Assembly (NCBI RefSeq): GCF_015999465.1
Contig: NZ_CP065534.1
Location: 1,240,001 to 1,304,000, forward strand
DNA: 64,000 nt
Direction: 5' to 3'
From: Lonsdalea populi
Lineage (GTDB): Bacteria > Pseudomonadota > Gammaproteobacteria > Enterobacterales > Enterobacteriaceae
Shown here piece by piece: positions 48,319 to 57,983 of this stretch (its first letter is position 1; each line of letters starts with the position of its first letter). The translations under genes and the position numbers were made by a program. The notes under the pieces were generated by a model. The model did not search any database. It had not been told where the DNA came from and saw nothing but the letters and a program-made list of their open reading frames with translations.

Positions 48319-49470
48319 ATGTCTATAGCAACCGAAAGTCACGCCCCGGTAGTGAAATATAGGGAAGGTACTCTGACATCGGCATTGCGTTGGCTGATCG
48401 CCGCCTCGTTTGTCGCTACGCCGTTGAACCCCTATATCAGTGACATGACCGTGTATTTGTGGCTGCCATTGGTGTTTTTGGATTTTCAATTTCTTGCGCG
48501 ACTTAAAAAGGTCACGTTAAAACCGACGCTGTTCATTCTGCTCTTTCTAAGCTTCTGTCTGCTGATTGGACGGATTGATATCGCGGTCAAGGGCGCCGCT
48601 ATCAGCCTCGGCGTGATTTATCTGATCAAAGTGGGCAAGCCGATCGTCAACAAGATCTTCGTCTGTCTGGTTTTTTCCGCGCTGTGGTGCGTGCTGCAAT
48701 TTATCGCTTTCCAGTTTGGTCAGGAATATTCCGCCATGCTTGGTCCCAGCGCGATATCGACGCTTATTTGGGGGGCATACGCGACGGAGACCTACACTAA
48801 CCAATATGTCGTGTTCTTCCTTCCGCGTATGTCGGGGTTATCCAGAGAGGCCGGCTTTTTTGTATCGCTGCTGCTGATTACTTTTATCATCAGGGCAAGA
48901 GATAAAAAATTGACGAAGAAAGAGATACTGGTTTTTATTCTGGCCTTCATGTTCAGCCTGTCCAAAGTGTCTCTGGTACTGTTTATTTTCCTGTTTCTCT
49001 ATTTGCTGCGGCACTACATTCGAAAAATACCTGTAAACATCACCATCATTACGTTTATTTTTTTGTCAGTCTGCCTGGCTCACTACCTGAATGTGGGATC
49101 GCCGGACTACTTTTACGGTCATGAATCTTTCGCTCACCGGTTTTCCCCGTCCTATTTATTGACGGATATGAAGCTGCCGAACCTGCTGTTTGGTTGTGAC
49201 AGGGAATATCAGTGTTTCAACAGCAGCCAGCCGATCATTGGTTTCTTTGAGCCTAAAGGATTAAAACCTAATATTGGTCTATCAGGTATTTTGGTGGAAA
49301 TGGGCGTGTTTGGACTGGTGACGATATTTCTGGCTTCCGTGTTGCTGAAACTGGATAGCTATGACATGGGGATCCTGATCTGCTTCACCCAGACCGTCAC
49401 GCTCTTTACCGTCGATAGTTTCATTATCCTCACGTATTACTACATCATCACGAACAAACAATATCGTTAG
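48319..49470 (+). CDS. wzy: Wzy-like exopolysaccharide polymerase
   Basis: This is a 383-residue hydrophobic protein with about ten membrane segments and one larger periplasmic loop (about residues 155–195 and a second at about 265–320, containing GSPDYFYGHESFAHRF and FGCDREYQCF). The short GLSREAGFFVSLLL segment resembles the conserved region of O-antigen polymerases and ligases. Position after wza-wzb-wzc and before glycosyltransferases supports the role of joining repeat units in the periplasm. I chose the ATG at 48319 because the earlier ATG at 48199 lies in the upstream hairpin and would add a basic 40-residue leader. The DNA is more AT-rich than the flanking housekeeping genes. Confidence 0.75.
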   Translation: MSIATESHAPVVKYREGTLTSALRWLIAASFVATPLNPYISDMTVYLWLPLVFLDFQFLARLKKVTLKPTLFILLFLSFCLLIGRIDIAVKGAAISLGVIYLIKVGKPIVNKIFVCLVFSALWCVLQFIAFQFGQEYSAMLGPSAISTLIWGAYATETYTNQYVVFFLPRMSGLSREAGFFVSLLLITFIIRARDKKLTKKEILVFILAFMFSLSKVSLVLFIFLFLYLLRHYIRKIPVNITIITFIFLSVCLAHYLNVGSPDYFYGHESFAHRFSPSYLLTDMKLPNLLFGCDREYQCFNSSQPIIGFFEPKGLKPNIGLSGILVEMGVFGLVTIFLASVLLKLDSYDMGILICFTQTVTLFTVDSFIILTYYYIITNKQYR

Positions 49471-49512
49471 GGATGATACCGAGACTTTTAACCAGACAAT
49501 CAGGGTGATTAT

Positions 49513-50577
49513 GTGATTTTCGTCAATGCCAGGTTTCTAACTCAAGATATTACCGGGGTGCAGCGCTTTGCAGAAGAACTGAGCCTGTCTCTGAATACAA
49601 TGAGAGATGACGTGGTGTTCCTGTCACCGCGCAATATATTAAGACAGGATGTCGCTAAACAGCTCAACGTCAAAATTATCGGTAAAAACAGCGGCCATAT
49701 TTGGGAGCAATACGATCTCCCCAACTATCTCAAGCGGAACGGTTCGCCTTTATTAATCAATTTGTGCAGCACTGCCCCCGTTTTTTATAAGAACAAAATT
49801 GTGACGCATCATGATGTCACGTATAAACGCTATCCGCAGAGCTATTCTAAAAAATTCAGGCTGCTGTATAACACCCTGGTCCCGTTAATGATTAAAAATT
49901 CCCATAAGCTGATTACCGTCAGTGAATTTTCTAAGCTGGAATTGGGGAAATATTATCACGTCGATCCTCATAAAATCGCCGTGGTTTACAATGCGGTGAG
50001 CGGTAAATTTAGCGGGAATGATAAAGTCAGCGCGGATGTCGGTCGCGATGCCTATTTGCTGGCGGTATCCTCCCCGAATTATCACAAGAACTTCCATAGT
50101 CTGATCGAAGCCTTCAGCCAACTGGACAATAAAGACATTACGTTGAAGGTAGTTGGCGGCGGTTCCGGAAGCTTTAAAAAACAGAGTTATCTGCAAAATT
50201 TTGACGAAAGCCGTATTCAATTTGTTGGCCGCGTCAGTGATGACGACCTGCTGGAGCTGTATCGCAACGCCATCGCGTTCATTTTTCCTTCGTTGTATGA
50301 AGGTTTCGGTATTCCCCCACTGGAAGCTCAGGCGTGCGGGTGTCCGGTGGTTTCCTCTCAGGCAGCCTCTATGCCGGAAGTATTAGGCGACAGCGCGACG
50401 TTTTTTTCACCACTCGATATTCATGATATGAGTGAAAAAATCGCTTCGGTCCTGTCTGATCCTGACTTGAGGAGTTCTCTTATTCAAAATGGATATGAAA
50501 ATATTCAAAGATTCTCCTGGAATAAATCCGCAGAGCAACTGAGTCATATTATTGATGGCGTTTTAAATAAACGCTGA
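49513..50577 (+). CDS. Glycosyltransferase, GT4 family
   Basis: The 354-residue product is a GT-B glycosyltransferase of family GT4. The N-terminal half has GVQRFAEEL, and HHDVTYKRYPQSY and TVSEFSKLEL in the mid-part. The C-terminal half has the donor-binding FVGRVSDDDLLELYRNA, then FPSLYEGFGIPPLEAQACGCPVV with the EGFGxPxLE motif (Glu pair of the EX7E type). Such enzymes often use GDP-mannose or UDP-sugars; the sugar cannot be read from sequence. Translation starts at GTG, in a GGGTGATTATGTG context; the ATG two bases upstream is out of frame. It is AT-rich. Confidence 0.85.
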   Translation: MIFVNARFLTQDITGVQRFAEELSLSLNTMRDDVVFLSPRNILRQDVAKQLNVKIIGKNSGHIWEQYDLPNYLKRNGSPLLINLCSTAPVFYKNKIVTHHDVTYKRYPQSYSKKFRLLYNTLVPLMIKNSHKLITVSEFSKLELGKYYHVDPHKIAVVYNAVSGKFSGNDKVSADVGRDAYLLAVSSPNYHKNFHSLIEAFSQLDNKDITLKVVGGGSGSFKKQSYLQNFDESRIQFVGRVSDDDLLELYRNAIAFIFPSLYEGFGIPPLEAQACGCPVVSSQAASMPEVLGDSATFFSPLDIHDMSEKIASVLSDPDLRSSLIQNGYENIQRFSWNKSAEQLSHIIDGVLNKR

Positions 50578-50605
50578 TTGATTTTTTATTTTTAGGGAGA
50601 TGAAT

Positions 50606-51760
50606 ATGTCAGATAACTACAAAGTAGGGATCGTGACGGACTGGCTGGTGACCTATGCAGGTGCAGAGAAAGTTCTCAAAGAAATGCTGGCGGTTTATCC
50701 AAAAGCGGAACTTTACTCCGTCATCGATTTTTTTGATGAAAAAAGCCGTGAGTTAATTGCCAATAAACACGCAACAACTACCTTTATTCAAAAATTTCCT
50801 AAAGCTAAGAAAATCTATCAGAAATATCTGCCTCTTATGCCATTGGCGATTGAGCAATTAGACGTGTCGAGTTATGACGTCGTTTTATCCAGCAGTCACG
50901 CGGTAGCGAAAGGGGTTATTACCGGGCCAGATCAATTACATATTAGTTATGTGCATTCACCTATGCGCTACGCCTGGGATTTACAGCATCAATATCTTAA
51001 AGAAACCGGACTAAATAAAGGGGTGAAAGGTTTTATCGCCAAAGTCCTATTGCACAAGCTGCGGCTTTGGGATTACCGTACTGCCAACGGCGTAGACCAC
51101 TTTGTGGCGAACTCTCACTTTATCGCCCGAAGAATCAATAAAATCTATCGCCGTGAAGCTGATGTGATTTATCCCCCGGTCGATATTTCAAGCTTTGAGT
51201 TTTCAGATAAGAAAGAGGAGTTCTATTTAACGGCGTCCCGTTTGGTTCCTTATAAAAAGGTTGACCTGATCGTCGACGCCTTCGCCAAAATGCCAGATAA
51301 AAAACTGCTGGTGATTGGCGACGGTTCCGATATGGAAAAAATCAAAGCCCTGGCTAAACCGAATATCGAACTGCTCGGTTATCAAAGCGATGCCGCCTTG
51401 ATTGACTCTATGCAGCGCGCGAAGGCGTTTGTTTTCGCGGCGGAAGAAGATTTTGGTATTTCCCCCGTCGAGGCACAGGCTTGCGGTACACCGGTGATTG
51501 CTTTCGGAAAAGGCGGTGTATTAGAAACCGTTCGTCCGTTGGGCGTGGATAAACCGACGGGTCTCTTTTTCGAACAGCAAACGGCGGAGTCGCTGCGCCA
51601 GGCTGTGAACGACTTTGAATGCCTGGACGGGAAAATACGGGCAGAGGATTGCCGGGAAAATGCGCTGCGGTTTTCTGTGAACAGGTTCCAGCTTGAATTT
51701 AATAATTATGTAAAAAATAAATGGGAGCTTTTTGACGAGAGCAAAAAGATTATTTATTGA
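50606..51760 (+). CDS. Glycosyltransferase, GT4 WbaZ-like (probable mannosyltransferase)
   Basis: The 384-residue product shows the N-terminal GIVTDWLVTYAGAEKVLKEML and the segment YVHSPMRYAWD, both typical of the WbaZ-type GT4 group, which includes GDP-mannose-dependent transferases. The C-terminal half has SRLVPYKKVDLIVDAF, VIGDGSDMEKI and FAAEEDFGISPVEAQACGTPVIAF. Since manC and manB occur in the same cluster, a mannosyl role is a reasonable inference. GGGAG lies six bases before the ATG at 50606, so I preferred it to the ATG at 50600, which abuts the ribosome site. Confidence 0.85.
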   Translation: MSDNYKVGIVTDWLVTYAGAEKVLKEMLAVYPKAELYSVIDFFDEKSRELIANKHATTTFIQKFPKAKKIYQKYLPLMPLAIEQLDVSSYDVVLSSSHAVAKGVITGPDQLHISYVHSPMRYAWDLQHQYLKETGLNKGVKGFIAKVLLHKLRLWDYRTANGVDHFVANSHFIARRINKIYRREADVIYPPVDISSFEFSDKKEEFYLTASRLVPYKKVDLIVDAFAKMPDKKLLVIGDGSDMEKIKALAKPNIELLGYQSDAALIDSMQRAKAFVFAAEEDFGISPVEAQACGTPVIAFGKGGVLETVRPLGVDKPTGLFFEQQTAESLRQAVNDFECLDGKIRAEDCRENALRFSVNRFQLEFNNYVKNKWELFDESKKIIY

Positions 51761-51785
51761 GACTGACTCATCAAACTAAATCTAT

Positions 51786-53207
51786 ATGAGAAAAATGATG
51801 TTAAAAGAACCAGGTAACATCGTCTATACAAACGCCTCCATGATATCCATGTTGCAGCGTTTTACCGATATAGTAACTATATTGCTGAGTACATTTCTTG
51901 TCTCTTTTTTCGTAAACGGTGAGATTGATCTTCAGTATTGGTTGCTTGCCTTTATTAGCCTGTCTATCTTTCAATTATTCGGAGGAATTACTGATTTCTA
52001 TCGTTCATGGCGGGGAGTCAGTTTCCGGCGCGAAATCAAATTATTGATGCGCAACTGGGTACTGAGCGTTATTTTCAGCGCCGGAATACTGTCTATTTTC
52101 CCCACCCAATTCATCGGCTTTTACTATCATGCGTTGTGGCTCAGTATTTCGCTGGTGTCCTTTATCCTGTCGCGTTTATTAATTCGAGTCGCGGTCAGAT
52201 ACCTGCGTCAGCTGGGTTATAACACGCGACGGGTCGCAATCATCGGCGACTCGATGGCGGGTCTGCATATGATCGAAAGCATTCTCAACGCGCCGTGGCT
52301 GGGATTGAACATGATCGGCTACTACCTGCCGGAAAAAGATGCGGTGGCGGAATCCTATGAAGCCGCCAACGTCAGAAAGCTCGGCGGCGTCGAGGAACTG
52401 ATCAAGAGCGCCAAGCGGGGCGAGATCGACAAGGTCTATATCGCCTTGCCGATGAAAGACTCCGAACTTATCGATACCATTTTGCAGGAACTTTCGGACA
52501 CCACCTGCACCGTCTTGCTGATCCCGGACATCCTTATGTTCAGCATGTTGCAGTCACGCAGTGAAATGATAAATGGAATCCCCGTTATCTCCCTCTACGA
52601 TACGCCGATGAGTGGTCTTAACGTTCTTATCAAGCGAATCGAAGACATTATTATCGCCTCGATAATCCTATTGCTGATTTCACCGCTGATGCTCCTGATT
52701 TCAATCACCGTCAAGGTGACTTCGCCCGGACCGGTGATATTCCGCCAGAAACGTTACGGCATCGACGGCAAACCGATTGAGATCTGGAAATTCCGCAGCA
52801 TGAGCGTCATGGAGAACGGCGACAAAGTTATTCAAGCCACGAAAGGGGATGCGCGCATTACGCCCGTCGGTGCTTTCTTACGCCGGACCTCGCTGGATGA
52901 ATTGCCCCAGTTCTTCAATGTCATCCTGGGCGATATGTCCATCGTCGGTCCTCGCCCCCATGCCGTTGCGCACAACGAGCAATACCGGAAATTGATCAAA
53001 GGCTACATGCTGCGCCACAAGATGAAACCCGGCATTACCGGCTGGGCTCAGATCAACGGCTGGCGTGGAGAGACAGAAACCCTCGACAAGATGGAAAAAC
53101 GGGTGGAGTTCGATCTCAGCTATATCCAAAACTGGACGCTGTGGCTGGATATCAAAATCATCTTCCTGACCATCTTCAAAGGCTTCGTTAATAAATCAGC
53201 CTATTAA
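51786..53207 (+). CDS. wcaJ: Undecaprenyl-phosphate hexose-1-phosphate transferase, WcaJ type
   Basis: This enzyme starts each repeat unit by placing a sugar phosphate (glucose in WcaJ, galactose in AmsG/WbaP) on undecaprenyl phosphate. The 473 residues have four N-terminal spans (about residues 25–135) and a CoA-binding-like middle domain (RVAIIGDSMAGLHM). A membrane re-entrant helix (about 285–310) comes before the catalytic part with KFRSM, RRTSLDELPQFFNV, GPRPHAV and KPGITGWAQINGWRG. The N-terminal half resembles WcaJ more than WbaP; glucose versus galactose is not decided. It follows the GT4 gene by 25 bp. Confidence 0.9.
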   Translation: MRKMMLKEPGNIVYTNASMISMLQRFTDIVTILLSTFLVSFFVNGEIDLQYWLLAFISLSIFQLFGGITDFYRSWRGVSFRREIKLLMRNWVLSVIFSAGILSIFPTQFIGFYYHALWLSISLVSFILSRLLIRVAVRYLRQLGYNTRRVAIIGDSMAGLHMIESILNAPWLGLNMIGYYLPEKDAVAESYEAANVRKLGGVEELIKSAKRGEIDKVYIALPMKDSELIDTILQELSDTTCTVLLIPDILMFSMLQSRSEMINGIPVISLYDTPMSGLNVLIKRIEDIIIASIILLLISPLMLLISITVKVTSPGPVIFRQKRYGIDGKPIEIWKFRSMSVMENGDKVIQATKGDARITPVGAFLRRTSLDELPQFFNVILGDMSIVGPRPHAVAHNEQYRKLIKGYMLRHKMKPGITGWAQINGWRGETETLDKMEKRVEFDLSYIQNWTLWLDIKIIFLTIFKGFVNKSAY

Positions 53208-53398
53208 TCAGACCGAACGGATGCGGTAGTGGCCGTATCGTCAACTGTCTCTGTTACGAATTAAGCAAAGCCAGCGCCGGACAGCGGAGTTCGCTCGTTG
53301 CCGTCCGGCTACGCCTGTCCGACGGAGACGACATCGCTTTGTCCGACAGCGTTGTGATTGCCAGACGTCTGGCGTTAATCCAGCAGTTAATGCCGTGA
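53201..53398 (+). pseudogene. Possible gene remnant between wcaJ and wzx
   Basis: The 280-bp gap between wcaJ and wzx has one frame open for about 65 codons to the TGA at 53396, with no ATG/GTG start in a suitable place. Its translation is compositionally protein-like (RLSDGDDIALSDSVVIARRL near the end). It also contains a perfect palindrome GCCAGAC-GTCTGGC at 53360–53373 and TGTCCGAC repeated twice. I do not recognise the product; chance openness in GC-rich DNA is a real alternative. Confidence 0.25.
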
Positions 53399-53487
53399 AC
53401 ATGGCTCAACCTTGTCCGGTTGAAGGGAGATAGAGTCAGAAGTCAGGCTCTGTGCTGTTATTCATAATTAATAAAGAAAAAATCGCT

Positions 53488-54933
53488 ATGGGACTCATTT
53501 CTAACACAAAGTGGGTGGGGTTTTCGCAAGGGTTCAAGATCATCGTCCAGCTACTGAACATCGTGGTATTAGCCCGGATGATCCCGCCGCAGGAGTACGG
53601 CCTGATGGCGATGGCGCTGGTCGTCGTCAATCTGGCGACGCTGGTCCGCGATTTGGGGACGTCAGCCGCCATCATTCAGCGCAAAGAGTTGCAGGACAAA
53701 ACCATTAATGCGGTGTTCTGGCTGAACATCTTTATGGGACTCGGCGTATGCCTGGTGGTGGTGCTGATTTCGCCGGTGGTGTCGAGCTTCTTCAATCAGG
53801 ACAAGTTGGTGCTAATCCTGTGCCTGCTGTCGCTGAGTTTCCCGCTGGGAAGCAGTTCCGCCGCTCATCTGGCCCTGCTGGAGCGCCAGTCGCAGTTCAA
53901 GAAAGTGGCCTTCATCGAAATCACCTCGTCGCTGTTTTCGTTCGTCGTTGCCGTCACGCTGGCGGTGATGGGGTATGGCGTCATGAGTCTGGTCGCCCAG
54001 GTCATCGTGCTGAATTTGATGTCGACGATTCAGCTCTGGCTGGCGTCTTCCTGGCGGCCCTCATTCGCTCATATCTGGGATAAGGCCGAGCTGAAAAGCA
54101 TCTTCGGTTTCAGCGCCAATCTTACGGCGTTCAACTTCATCAACTACTTTTCCCGCAACGCGGACAGCATGATCATCGGCCACTACTTCTCCTCGCTGAT
54201 ATTGGGCGCCTACTCGCTGGCCTATCGCATCATGCTGTTTCCGCTGCAAAGCCTGACGTTCGTCGCGTCCCGCGCGCTGTTCCCGGTATTGAGCCGCTAT
54301 CAGGACGAGCCGGAGAAAATACGCGAAGTCTATTACAACGTCCTCTACTACATCCTGCTGCTGGTGGTCCCTCTGATGATGGGGATTGCGATATTAAGCA
54401 AAGAGTTCGTGCTCATCGTCTTCGGCGACAAATGGGCGATGACCGCTACGATTCTGGTCTGGCTGGCGCCGACGGCGATTATCCAGTCCATTCTCAGCAC
54501 GTCCGGCACCTTGTTTATGTCGAAAGGGCGGACGGACACGCTGATGATACTGGGGGTGCTCGGCGCCCTTCTGCAGGTGTCCGCGTTCATGATCGGGTCG
54601 CGGTATGACATCGTCACCTTCTCCCAGCTTTATTTCATCGCCAACATTCTCAACTTCATCCCGGTCATCGTGTGCGTGAGGTCGCTGATTGGCTTCTCCG
54701 TCGTGGCTTTTTTCAAACGCATCCTGCCCATCCTGGTCTCCGGCGCTTTGATGGTAGGGGGGGTGTATTGGGTCAAAACGGCGCTGAGCCACTCTCTGAC
54801 CACGGAATGGGTACTGGCCATTTCCATTCTCTGCGGGATGGCGAGTTATACCGTCGCCATATTGCTGATAGATAAAACATTGCGCACGACGCTAACCGGG
54901 GTAGTTCGGAGAAAGAAAAAGGCGCTGATATAA
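53488..54933 (+). CDS. wzx: Lipid-linked repeat-unit flippase, WzxC-like
   Basis: This is a 481-residue MOP-superfamily exporter with about 14 membrane segments and a start of MGLISNTKWVGFSQGFKI, like WzxC (E. coli 492). It carries the undecaprenyl-linked repeat unit across the inner membrane for Wzy. NADSMIIGHYFSSLILGAYSLAYRI is the conserved middle of the PST family. The ATG at 53488 was chosen over CTG at 53452. It sits after a 280-bp gap, an unusually wide interval inside the operon. Confidence 0.9.
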   Translation: MGLISNTKWVGFSQGFKIIVQLLNIVVLARMIPPQEYGLMAMALVVVNLATLVRDLGTSAAIIQRKELQDKTINAVFWLNIFMGLGVCLVVVLISPVVSSFFNQDKLVLILCLLSLSFPLGSSSAAHLALLERQSQFKKVAFIEITSSLFSFVVAVTLAVMGYGVMSLVAQVIVLNLMSTIQLWLASSWRPSFAHIWDKAELKSIFGFSANLTAFNFINYFSRNADSMIIGHYFSSLILGAYSLAYRIMLFPLQSLTFVASRALFPVLSRYQDEPEKIREVYYNVLYYILLLVVPLMMGIAILSKEFVLIVFGDKWAMTATILVWLAPTAIIQSILSTSGTLFMSKGRTDTLMILGVLGALLQVSAFMIGSRYDIVTFSQLYFIANILNFIPVIVCVRSLIGFSVVAFFKRILPILVSGALMVGGVYWVKTALSHSLTTEWVLAISILCGMASYTVAILLIDKTLRTTLTGVVRRKKKALI

Positions 54934-55027
54934 CGCCGCGCTACAGGGAAATAATTACGCTGATGTCTTGGCATAAAGACCGTATCCGGTTCTTTATATT
55001 TAATGAATTCATCGAGGTGGATCGAGT

Positions 55028-55861
55028 ATGAGTCCTTTGGTTTCTGTTTATATACCAACCTATAATCGCTCTTCTTTAGTCAAGCGCGCGGTTGAGTCGG
55101 TCAAAAATCAGACCTACAAAAATATTGAAGTGATCGTCGTCGACGACGGTTCAACCGATGATACCGAAGCGGTCGTCAAATCGTTGGTGGGCGGCGATAC
55201 CGCCGTCAGGTTCTACAAAAACGAAAATACCAAGGGTGCCTGCGGCTGCCGGAACACGGCCATCAACTATGCACAGGGCGAGTACATTACCGGGTTGGAT
55301 GACGACGACGAATTTACGCCAGACAGAGTCGACACCTTCGTGACCTTCTTCGAAAAGAACCGTTATCCCTATATTTCATCCGGTATCGTGTTCCGGGGAG
55401 ATAAAGGCGACTTCATCGAGTTCGATAAAGCGGGCGTGATTACGCTGGATGACCTCTGCCAGTCCAATGTGATCGGCAATCAGGTCTTCACCACCACCGA
55501 GAATATGCGTGAGATTGGCGGGTTCGACAACGCGTCGCCGGCGTGGCAGGACTACGACACCTGGCTGCGTCTGGCGGCGAGGTTCGGTGACGGATATCGC
55601 ATTGGCGGGGCCACCTATATTCAGTATCTCGACCACGGCTTCAATCGCATCACCAAATCGAAAAAGCTCAAAAAAGGCTATGAATTTTTCATCAACAAGC
55701 ATGCGGCGCTGTTGAATGAGAAGGCGATCAAGACGCTCTACTTCCAATACAAACTGGCGGCAGAAGAGAAGCTGAGCTTTGCCGAACTGCTGACGCTGAA
55801 GGATACGCGCGTCTTTTTAGGCGCCACCAAATACTACTTGAAAGGCCTGCTGCAAAAATAA
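55028..55861 (+). CDS. Glycosyltransferase, GT2 family
   Basis: The 277-residue product is a GT-A fold, family 2 enzyme: VSVYIPTYNRSSLVKRAVESV, then VIVVDDGSTDDT (nucleotide binding), GACGCRNTAI, and the metal-binding GLDDDDEF (DXD-type, about residues 93–96). WQDYDTWLRLA matches the acceptor/catalytic ED-type region. Similar enzymes include WcaA and AmsB/AmsE of other exopolysaccharide loci. The sugar is unknown. AGGTGGATCGAGT precedes the ATG. Confidence 0.87.
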   Translation: MSPLVSVYIPTYNRSSLVKRAVESVKNQTYKNIEVIVVDDGSTDDTEAVVKSLVGGDTAVRFYKNENTKGACGCRNTAINYAQGEYITGLDDDDEFTPDRVDTFVTFFEKNRYPYISSGIVFRGDKGDFIEFDKAGVITLDDLCQSNVIGNQVFTTTENMREIGGFDNASPAWQDYDTWLRLAARFGDGYRIGGATYIQYLDHGFNRITKSKKLKKGYEFFINKHAALLNEKAIKTLYFQYKLAAEEKLSFAELLTLKDTRVFLGATKYYLKGLLQK

Positions 55862-55938
55862 CCGTTCGCGGTGGCAGGCAAGAGCCTGGGATGACGGCAT
55901 CCCAGACTCGTCAGACAGGTTATTTTACGGTGAATATT

Positions 55939-57078
55939 ATGAAAGTTTTTTATTGCGATACCGACATCTTCAGCGGCCACGAGAAAATGTTCCTCGCCGC
56001 CGCCTGCGGCGTGTCGGACAAATTCCCCTGCATGCTGATTTTGAATGAGCATAACCCCATGGCCCTGGCGTACTGCCGGGAGCACGGCCATTTTGACCAC
56101 ATCATCACTTTGCCGATCAAAACGGTGAAGTTTGCCTCGCTGGTGACCTGGTTTCTGTGGGGGGACATACTGAAAATAAAGCATATTTTGCAGAAATATC
56201 ACGCCACGTCGGTTGTGGTTTCCCAGGGGCGTATCGAAATCGGCAATCTGGGCAGTATGGCGGCCCGTCTGATCTCGGTCCCTGTCACCTCCTATATTCC
56301 GATGGCGCACGGCTACGTCGAACTGTACGGCAAGAGCGCGACCAACATCTTTAAGGATGCGCTCTGCGCCATTCTCTATCGGCTGCCTGCGCGCTACATC
56401 ACGATTAGCGACTCCGTCAAAGCGTCACTGCAGCAAAAAAGCGGTCGCGGCACGCCAGTGGACGTGGTGGCGAATTATATCGATCGCAAGCCACAGGCGG
56501 ATGTCGCCAGCGCCGTCACGCCGCTTACGGACGTGCCGCCGGGCACGTTTACCTTGGTGATCCCCGGCCGACTGCTGGACAAGCAGAAAGGGCAAATCGA
56601 CTATCTTACCGCATTGAAGACGGTGATCGCCCAGAGGCCCAGCGTGAAGTGCTTTCTGGTGGGGGATGGGGAAGATAAAGCGCGTATTCGTAACTTTATT
56701 AAGGCGAATCAGTTGCACAACCACGTCGAGCTGCTGGGAAATCGTGACGATATGCTGGCGATTATGTCTCAGGCGGATCTGATTGTGATCCCCTCCAAGT
56801 TTGAAGGCGTACCGCTGGTGTTGATCGAAGCGGCATTACTGAATAAAAAAATAATTGCTTCCCGGATTGATGGAATTAAGGATTATCTCAACGCCACCTT
56901 CCTCTTCGGGAGTCATAATATCGACGAAATGAGCCGGGTGACCTTGCAGCATATGACATCGAGCAGGGACGATAATTACCGGGAATCGCTGAAGACATTA
57001 ATCCGGCGTCATCAGGATGACTTCGTTAATGATTTTTATGCGGCTCTGATTCAGCCGTCGGTTAAAAGTACATCGTGA
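55939..57078 (+). CDS. Glycosyltransferase, GT4 family
   Basis: The 379-residue product begins MKVFYCDTDIFSGHEKM and has a GT-B layout: IPMAHGYVELYGK and YITISDSVKASL in the middle, then VIPGRLLDKQKGQIDYL, LVGDGEDKARI, VELLGNRDDMLAIM and IPSKFEGVPLVLIEAALL (EX7E motif). I chose the ATG at 55939 because the part encoded upstream (55891–55938) is not domain-like. It lacks the usual Gly-rich N-terminal loop and has FSGHEKMFLA in its place. The stop overlaps a GTG of the next frame. Confidence 0.83.
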   Translation: MKVFYCDTDIFSGHEKMFLAAACGVSDKFPCMLILNEHNPMALAYCREHGHFDHIITLPIKTVKFASLVTWFLWGDILKIKHILQKYHATSVVVSQGRIEIGNLGSMAARLISVPVTSYIPMAHGYVELYGKSATNIFKDALCAILYRLPARYITISDSVKASLQQKSGRGTPVDVVANYIDRKPQADVASAVTPLTDVPPGTFTLVIPGRLLDKQKGQIDYLTALKTVIAQRPSVKCFLVGDGEDKARIRNFIKANQLHNHVELLGNRDDMLAIMSQADLIVIPSKFEGVPLVLIEAALLNKKIIASRIDGIKDYLNATFLFGSHNIDEMSRVTLQHMTSSRDDNYRESLKTLIRRHQDDFVNDFYAALIQPSVKSTS

Positions 57079-57092
57079 TAAAGGAACCTATA

Positions 57093-57947
57093 ATGCATTG
57101 CCATTATGTCGTTGTCGTCGTGCTTTATAATAAACAGATCGCAGCGTCCACGACATTATCTACGCTGGCGGATTATGACTTTAAAACCGCGAAGCTGATT
57201 ATTCATAATAATGGTCCGCAGACGATCGAACTGGATACCCATTCCGTCAATACTCTTCAAGACAGTTTCGGAAAAGTCGAATTGATTAATTGTCTGGATA
57301 ACCCTTCTCTGAGCGTGATTTACAATCGTTATATACAATCTCATCCGGAAGCGGAAAAATTTGTTTTGCTGGATGACGACACTACGATTAACGAAACATT
57401 TCAGCAGGCGCTATTGAAAGGGGAGGCGGATGTCGAATGCCCGAAAATCATTTCGGTATTCGATAAAGAAACCTATTACCCCATGTCGCACAATGCCGTG
57501 GTGGCTAATGCCGAAGTCCTGGACCCGTTTTCTGCGGTATCAATTGGTTCGGGATTGATCATTCATCGTTCGCTGGTCGACAAGTTTCGCCAGCACGGAC
57601 TCTCATTGTTCGACGAACACTATGCGCTCTACGGCGTCGACACCAGCTTCTTTCGCCGAATTCATCGCCTGGCCTATCAAGGTGTGGCGATCACGCTGAG
57701 CACCACCTGCTATCTGATGCACTCCCTGTCCCGAACGGAAGGGGCGATGAATGACTTCAGAAGAAAAGAAAGAATATGGGATCTGGCTATTTCGACGCGC
57801 CAATATCCCAGCGTCAGAGGGTATTACGTCTTTTTGAAAAGGCTGTTATCCGATCTGTGCGCATTCAAACTCAGCGATACTTTTCTGCTGATCTCGGCGT
57901 TTATTGCGGGCCGGCACCCAAAATGCCGGACGCTGAAAAATCAGTAG
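57093..57947 (+). CDS. Glycosyltransferase-like protein, GT2 type (AmsB-like size)
   Basis: The 284-residue product opens with HYVVVVVLYNKQIAAS, followed by LIIHNNGP and a DXD-like segment FVLLDDDTTIN (about residues 92–102). SIGSGLIIHRSLVD and FDEHYALYGVDTSFFRRIHR resemble the acceptor-binding and catalytic parts of GT2 rhamnosyl-type transferases. It is more divergent than the other transferases here and the substrate is unknown. AAAGGAA lies seven bases before the ATG at 57093, so that start was preferred to the GTG at 57075, which overlaps the previous gene. The first two thirds are AT-rich. Confidence 0.72.
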   Translation: MHCHYVVVVVLYNKQIAASTTLSTLADYDFKTAKLIIHNNGPQTIELDTHSVNTLQDSFGKVELINCLDNPSLSVIYNRYIQSHPEAEKFVLLDDDTTINETFQQALLKGEADVECPKIISVFDKETYYPMSHNAVVANAEVLDPFSAVSIGSGLIIHRSLVDKFRQHGLSLFDEHYALYGVDTSFFRRIHRLAYQGVAITLSTTCYLMHSLSRTEGAMNDFRRKERIWDLAISTRQYPSVRGYYVFLKRLLSDLCAFKLSDTFLLISAFIAGRHPKCRTLKNQ

Positions 57948-57983
57948 CCTTCTTTTCCACTCAGATATTTTCCAGGATACGCT

